64,000 bases of DNA from Diphasiastrum complanatum (lineage: Eukaryota > Streptophyta > Lycopodiopsida > Lycopodiales > Lycopodiaceae). Below, piece after piece: positions 58,567 through 64,000 of the stretch. The stretch spans positions 11,285,634 through 11,349,633 of the forward strand of contig CM055114.1 in assembly GCA_029204225.1 (NCBI GenBank). The letters run 5' to 3'. Both the position numbers and the translations under genes were made by a program. The notes under the pieces are model-generated. The model saw only the letters and a program-made list of their open reading frames with translations. It did not search any database and had not been told where the DNA came from. Within the stretch, counting starts at the first letter, position 1. Each line of letters opens with the position of its first letter.

Positions 58567-58916
58567 CTCTGTAGAAAGGACTGGGGAAAGAAGGCAGAGA
58601 TCTCTGTGGGTGCGACAGGAGTCGGAAGGCTTGAAAAAACCACAATAAAGGCCAAAATAGCAATAGTAGGGGAGGACGCGATCAGTGCAATGCGAAGACA
58701 GCCGGGAGGGCGCGGACAGTAGGGCGACGGGCAGGGAGAGAGATGAAGCGAGGGGGGGGGGTTAGGCTAAAAAAAATACAGCAATATATTAAATATTAAA
58801 AAATATTATATACTAAAAAATATTAAATACTGTGGTACCGCGGATCAGTATGGATCCGCAATACCACACTGGATCCGCGGTACTGGGATCCGCGGATCCT
58901 GGTACCGCTGGATCTA

Positions 58917-59059
<143 letters not shown>

Positions 59060-59099
59060 TAGTTTTACAATGGCAGATGTACATGAGAGCAGTTGGTGT

Positions 59100-59675
59100 A
59101 TATTTGATTGGTGGAGAGAAGAGTAGATAGCCATGCTATAGTTTCCTCATGTAGGCACCGTCACCACTTTGGGCTATTTCCGCCTTTCTCTTGTGGTGAC
59201 CTCTAAATAAGGTCTGTACTTTACAAATGGGATTAAGGCACCATGCTATTGTTATCAGTCACCAATTATACAAGTCATTTTAGTTGACGAAGTCAGAGAC
59301 TTCGTTGTCGAGTTTGCTTTTGAGAAGATGTCAATGACATCGATGTCGAGCTTGCTCTTGAGAAGATGTCGATGGCTTCGATGTCGGAGACTTTAATGTC
59401 GAGCTTGTTTTTGAGAAGATGTTAGAGACTTCGATGTGGATGATGTGGATGTCGAGCTTGCTCTTTACAAGGGCTCCATTTTAAATAGTGACCTTTGATG
59501 ATCGTCAAAGACTTCGGGCAAGCCAATAAGTCAGACACTTCGAATACTTCGATGTCAGGAAAATTGAAGGAACACTGTCATTGACTTTCCTTGTATTTCT
59601 GTAGAAGTATTTACAGCAAATGAATGGATCTAGATTAGTGAAGAGATAAGGGATGGAGATGACAGAAATCCAAGA
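59100..59675 (-). repeat. copia 3' LTR (minus orientation) with internal minisatellite
   Basis: It lies directly after a polypurine tract on the minus strand (59684-59676). Inside, about 59284-59470 carries three to four units of GAGAAGATGTC...CTTCGATGTCGAG-type words of 50-60 bp. The outer end could not be fixed. Confidence 0.55.
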
Positions 59676-59684
59676 CCCCCCCTT
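59676..59684 (-). other. polypurine tract
   Basis: The minus strand reads AAGGGGGGG, after codons reading KIKTFKDPD, which matches the position of copia PPTs right after RNase H. Confidence 0.7.
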
Positions 59685-60693
59685 AATCTGGATCCTTGAA
59701 TGTCTTGATTTTAAAATTCAAGATAGCACACAAAAGTTGGAGGAGGATGTTAATGTGAAAAGCTTTTGAAAAGATAGCATAAGTTTATGGTTCATCGCTA
59801 AATCTTGTGTGCTTCCTGACTTAATCCTTTGTAAATATGTCAGCTGCCATGTACTGGGTTCTGCAGATTTTCAGACTCACTTCCTTGTTGAGTACTCTAC
59901 TCCTGATATAGTGGTAGTTAGTCTCGATGTGCTTGCTCCTAGATTTCTAGGATTGATAATGTAATAGCACTCTGATTGTCACACTGAATAATTGTTGGAG
60001 CTGTTTGTCTGAGACCGATATCGGACAATAGATTCCTCAACCAAATTGTTTCTTTGGTAGCTTGAGAGGCTGCAATGTGGTCCGATTCTATCGAAGACAT
60101 CGCGATGGAGGCCTTCTTTTGACTATTCCAATATACTGGACCATTATTGAACAAGAAGACAAATCTAGATATCGATCTTATGGTGTCGATATCACGTGCC
60201 CAATTCGCATCTGTATATCCATGAAGTGTATGGATATTGGATGGATTTTCATCTCCATAGCAGATGCAAAGGTCGATGGTAGCTCGTACATATCTAAGAA
60301 CTCTTAGAAGATCTTTCTAGTGGACCATACCAGGATTAGTCATATATTGGCTTAAAGAGCTAATGGTGTATGCAAGATCAGGTCTAGTCGATATCATAGC
60401 ATACATCAAGGATCCAACAATTGATTGATATGGATACTCCTTCATTTCGGCCTTCTCCTCATCGATTTGAGGGTATTGCTCCTTAGATAATTTTAAGCCT
60501 GGGTCCATGGGACTATGCACAAGCTTGCAATTTAGTAGATTGAATTCTAATAATAAATTTTGGAAGTACCTCTGCTGAGTGATATAGAGAAGCCTTTTGA
60601 TTCTGTCTCTATGGATTAGAATCCCGAGCCAATAATGTGCCTCTCCCAAATCTGTCATCTCTTCTGAAATGACTGCTAAGAAAATCTTCTTGG
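59685..60693 (-). pseudogene. copia RT end and RNase H remnant
   Basis: On the minus strand from about 60690: EEMTDLGEAHYWLGI, YFQNLLLEFNLLNCK, YQSIVGSLMYAMISTRPDLA, the C-terminal RT region. TAG at 60317 interrupts it. RNase H continues as LHGYTDANWARDIDT (first catalytic Asp), YWNSQKKASIAMSSIESDHI (catalytic Glu), ASQATKETIWLRNLL and IQCDNQSAITLS (third Asp) to TAG at 59939. A decayed end follows before the PPT. All RNase H acids are visible. The 5' side is cut at about 60695, where a gypsy integrase fragment on the other strand begins. Confidence 0.83.
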
Positions 60694-60696
60694 CCG

Positions 60697-60783
60697 ATTT
60701 TTGGTGGCCAACGCTCTTTAAGGATACGCACAATTACACAAAGGCTTGTGATGTCTGCCAACGCACAAAACGATTTCAAAAGA
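60697..60783 (+). pseudogene. gypsy integrase zinc-region scrap
   Basis: The plus strand reads FWWPTLFKDTHNYTKACDVC, then QRTKRF, the CxxC half of the gypsy HHCC zinc region. Only about 28 codons survive; sequence after 60783 is unrelated. Confidence 0.7.
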
Positions 60784-60970
60784 CCTCACGATTTCTCTGT
60801 CATCTCCACGAATTCTGATTAGAAACATTTTTGCACTATCAGACATTTTTCCTATTACAGGAATTCGCCGACCCTAAGAACAATGCCTCAAAATTCGCAA
60901 ACCTCATTAGAAAATCATGGACATTGAGCACGAATTCTGAGTAGAGTCTCAAATTTGTGACCAAAAAAGT

Positions 60971-60980
60971 CTATATATAG
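60971..60980 (+). promoter_or_regulatory. TATA box of the terminal element
   Basis: CTATATATAG lies 110 bp before the ATG at 61090. The words AGACCTCACG and CCACGAATTC occur both before it (60781, 60806) and just after it (60980, 60998), with CACGAATTCTGA again at 60930. They may be repeated promoter elements. Confidence 0.55.
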
Positions 60981-61089
60981 ACCTCACGTCTCCTCTCCAC
61001 GAATTCATTCTAGATTCTTGCTCTCGAGATCATGCTGAAATTTTTCAGAATTTTCAAACTTATCAGAACAATCTAGAATCACTACTATC

Positions 61090-63420
61090 ATGGCTTCTCG
61101 AGGCGACATCGAGACCGAATATGCTGAATCCGGCGGGAGCCTTAAACCTTCTCAGGTCCCAAAGGATATACTAGCCCAACAAGAAGCCCTTCTTTAACAG
61201 GCTGCGACAAGACGACAAGCGGTAGCAGCAGCAAGCAAGCTCTGGGGATGCAGGTGCATCTGGCTCTGGTTCCGTAGGCGGGGTTCAAGCCACTCAGGGA
61301 ACTTCAGTAGTACAGACAACATATCCTCCTCCTACCATCTCCCTACCACTACAGACACCACTCGCTACCACTTCCACCCCTTCCATCACGCTTAATACAG
61401 AATTTGACTCTACTATTCCCAAAAAAACCCTCTATACATACATCCCCTCTCTTTGACTCCTCAGTCGATGTTGATGATTTTGCTCTCCAATTACTCACCC
61501 AGATTCCATCCATTTCTTCTCCTTCCCGTGCTTCCTCTCCTCCAAGAATTCCAACACCTCTCACTTCACCGCAATCCCCTCCTTTAAATCCACAATCACT
61601 GCCTCTAGATCCACAATCTCCTCTTTTGAAACCATAATCCCCTCCACCTTCCTATTCCCCAAATCCCTCTTCTCCACAATTCCCCGATCTTCTCCCTTAC
61701 AACCCTATGCCTTATCCCAATTACCAATGATCATTCCCTAACATTGGCATATGGGAGCAACTACCACTGGCTGCCTAGAAGATGGTATGGTTGGTGAATG
61801 AGCTTCAATACAACATCTACTGCACGTTGTCTGGACAACACGATGATAGCGCCATTTTACAACTTCAGTAGGGAAATGAAAGGTTGGTGGCTTAATCTGC
61901 TCAACAACAACAAAAGATCCATAACCTCACCACCTACAATCAGTAGCAGCAGTAAATGTTCAGCCACCTACAAAACCAACTCCAATTGAAGATATCCAAT
62001 AATATGCAAACTGTCATCGACAACCTCACAATAGAACGGGACGAGGCCTTACCTGATGCACGAGAAGCATGTTCCACTATGAAGGAACAACTGGAATTGG
62101 TCGATTTCAATGATTTTGCGCCACCAATTATTCCCGAGGGAACCCAAATTCCAGTGGTGGCATATAAGCAGTTGGCCCAAAAGTTGAAAGCGATGACGGA
62201 ACAACACACTAAACAATAACAATCATACACTACTTCCGTCGAGGCCCTTAATCAACACATATCCACCTTGGAGAACAGATTGAAGATGGCCGCTTAGTCC
62301 ACACCTTCTGTCCATGCAGAGCATGCTCAGTTCCATGACTTTGTGCATCACTTTGATGGGTCAGAAGGTGGCGATGGGGCAGGATCTCAACAGCCTCCAA
62401 CAAACAATCAAGGCTCGTCGATCCAAGGACCATCTCAAGTGCAAATAACTCAACCACCAACCAATCATCAAGGCACCGGTGGTACTTCCTCCCAACACCA
62501 ATTCACTTCTACCACTTCTAACCCCATCGACACAGCTAACCTTCTCTTTTCATGCCAATTTTCTCTTGAATCCCAATGCAATGCTGCTTCTAACCCTTCA
62601 ACGCCCCTCTCCCTTGAACTAGACCCCCAACTTGAACATGCCTTAACTGCTGAAGCCCCCACAATAAGACACCAGATCTCTCCAACTGCACCAAGCAAGG
62701 AGCACCTCATCTCCCAAGAGTTCGAAAAAAAATATCCACCCAAGGAGCACGACGGTTACATCTTAGAGAATCTGGACCACTGCAAAACTCACAAGGAAGC
62801 CGTCAAGCTCTTGAATCCACAACATGCATGGTGCCATCAACTTTTCTTGCAAAGAAAAACAACCATGGAAAGGTATCTCAACGCACCGACATACATGCGC
62901 ATCAATCCATATTATTACCCGGTGGCGCGTAGAGAACCATTTTCCACCACAAAGCGAAAAAATGTGATTTACTGGCCCAAGATAACTGGTGTAAATACAG
63001 GCAATCCAGCAGATGACATGATTACCAATTGTCGTGTCTTTCACCAGAAAGACCATGGCAACCCGGATCGGGATGTGCGCTACTTTGCAGATAATTGCGA
63101 TCTCGTAGCTTTTTTGGCAGAACTCACCGGCTATTGGGATAGAGGCCTCCCACCAATCGCCATTGATATCAACAAGCCCTTGCAAACTGAAACGAACTAC
63201 ATCAACGTGGCATGCCTTTACTACCGTGCAGCCCTTACTTCAGCATTGCACATCAATATGGTGGAACTTTGGAAGATCCAAGGATTCCTGCAAGGCATGC
63301 TTACAAACAACTGCCCTTCCTCACTAATTTATGTTGGCAAATGATGGAAGTCGTCGGCAATAAGATCTACCAAATCCGTCAACAACAATCTCGCCTCCAA
63401 AAAGCTCAAAAAATCTAGGA
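61090..63420 (+). pseudogene. unidentified gag-like ORF of a non-autonomous LTR element
   Basis: The ATG at 61090 opens MASRGDIETEYAESGGSLKP. The frame changes before 61250 and again at an A7 tract (61421-61427). From there to 63344 one frame is kept for 1.9 kb, interrupted only by nine stops (61635, 61728, 61776, 61869, 61893, 61944, 61953, 62217, 62295). The protein has a Ser/Pro/Thr-rich part with PQSPP repeats (61490-61720), a Gln-rich coiled coil (61870-62290), a Ser/Thr/Gln linker, and a globular C-terminal part (EKKYPPKEHDGYILENLDHC, YYYPVARREPFSTTKRKNVI, TGYWDRGLPPIAIDINKPLQ). After a frameshift near 63320 it ends in QIRQQQSRLQKAQKI. No zinc knuckle, protease or RT is present. Family not recognised. 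Confidence 0.6.
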
Positions 63421-63453
63421 CGAAAAAGCTTCGATTGGTGTGGGACCACCAAT

Positions 63454-63464
63454 AAGGAGGGGGA
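63454..63464 (+). other. polypurine tract
   Basis: AAGGAGGGGGA lies three bases before TGTTAGCAACTATG, the likely LTR start. Confidence 0.7.
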
Positions 63465-63467
63465 TAA

Positions 63468-64000
63468 TGTTAGCAACTATGCTAACACAGAGAAAAATAA
63501 AAAGAAAGAAATAAAACTCCATGGCATGTGTTTTGTAAGCCCACGTATGAGTATCTGTCAATAAACTTCCACCATGGCATGTGTTTTGTAAGTCCATGAC
63601 TAGAAGCTTAAAATAATAATAAAATAGCTTAAACTTAGATTTCGAACTTAGAATTAGGAAACTTAAGCTTAAAAATATTTGTCTTCAGTTTTTCTAAGTT
63701 ATAAACTTTGAAGTTCTAAATCCTAAATTAAAGTGCTAGAATGGCTAGAAATAAGTTAGTCCCATAAGTTAGTGGATACTTATGGAAGACTCTCCTTGCC
63801 ATAAAAGGAGAGGTATTTGCCATGTAAATAACACTTTTGAGATTAAGCTATCAAGTTCTCTGTTTTTGAGATTATCTCTATATTTCATTTGTGTTCCCCT
63901 CAGGAAGGTGCATAGCTTGAGGGAAGGTGCTCGGGCCTCCTCTTGCCTCCTTCTCATTGGTTTGTATTGTGGCATGTATTTTTTTGATTGATTATTAGTT
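63468..64000 (+). repeat. 3' LTR of the terminal element, running off the window
   Basis: It starts TGTTAGCAACTATGCTAACA, with a short inverted repeat GTTAGCA/TGCTAAC at its very beginning. It contains two copies of CATGGCATGTGTTTTGTAAG (about 63522 and 63573). The end is outside the window, and no matching 5' LTR was recognised left of 61090. Confidence 0.6.

Noticed and set aside
61404-63344. Stop-codon reassignment or nuclear U-to-C RNA editing to explain the many TAA/TAG codons
   Set aside because: The LITAF gene uses TAA as a normal terminator, Trp-to-stop changes elsewhere cannot be repaired by U-to-C editing, and such editing is known from plant organelles only. Deamination decay is simpler.

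Overview
This is nuclear DNA from a land plant with a large, repeat-rich genome. The evidence is spliceosomal introns, tRNA-Met- and tRNA-Asp-primed LTR retrotransposons of the copia and gypsy types, a tRNA-derived SINE, and a plant-type LITAF-domain (GILP-like) gene. The species cannot be read from the sequence; the low gene density and multi-kilobase introns would fit a fern, lycophyte, gymnosperm or large-genome angiosperm. The window is AT-rich and mostly dead transposable elements. No CRISPR array, rRNA or intact tRNA gene was seen.

Layout: 1-1943 holds short tandem repeats and the decayed minus-strand end of a gypsy element. 1944-5771 is a copia element with both LTRs, a primer binding site and a polypurine tract, but with most of pol deleted. 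6777-13805 is a gypsy pol remnant split by a nested non-coding LTR element (8301-13081, perfect TSD TGCAT). 13.8-21.4 kb is non-coding with several duplications. 22081-23860 is a copia pol remnant with a 537-codon open frame, followed by copia scraps. 24957-32600 holds two copies of one gypsy family in opposite orientation: a minus-strand 3' end with an unidentified ORF, and a plus-strand 5' LTR, PBS, gag and pol cut off in integrase. 34224-35963 (minus) encodes an unrecognised, coiled-coil-rich protein with internal breaks.

The one convincing host gene is a three-exon LITAF-domain gene: exons 37703-38022, 43776-43899 and 51855-51938, 175 residues. Its two introns (5753 and 7955 bp) contain a SINE, copia LTRs, fold-back elements, a LINE fragment and a large copia remnant. 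Downstream are a 408-bp GC-rich TIR element (55045-55452), a 1.95-kb GC-rich cassette inserted in an AT microsatellite with two small convergent ORFs (56965-58918), a minus-strand copia 3' end (59.1-60.7 kb), and a non-autonomous LTR-type element with its own TATA box, a long unidentified ORF, PPT and LTR running off the window (60.97-64.0 kb).

Across the element remnants, long frames are often broken by TAA/TAG/TGA codons where Gln, Trp or Arg is expected, with few frameshifts. This is what cytosine-deamination decay of methylated, silenced elements would produce. The points of greatest interest are the AT-flanked cassette, the fold-back structure in intron 1, the opposed gypsy copies with an ORF between them, and the nonsense-only decay of the last ORF.
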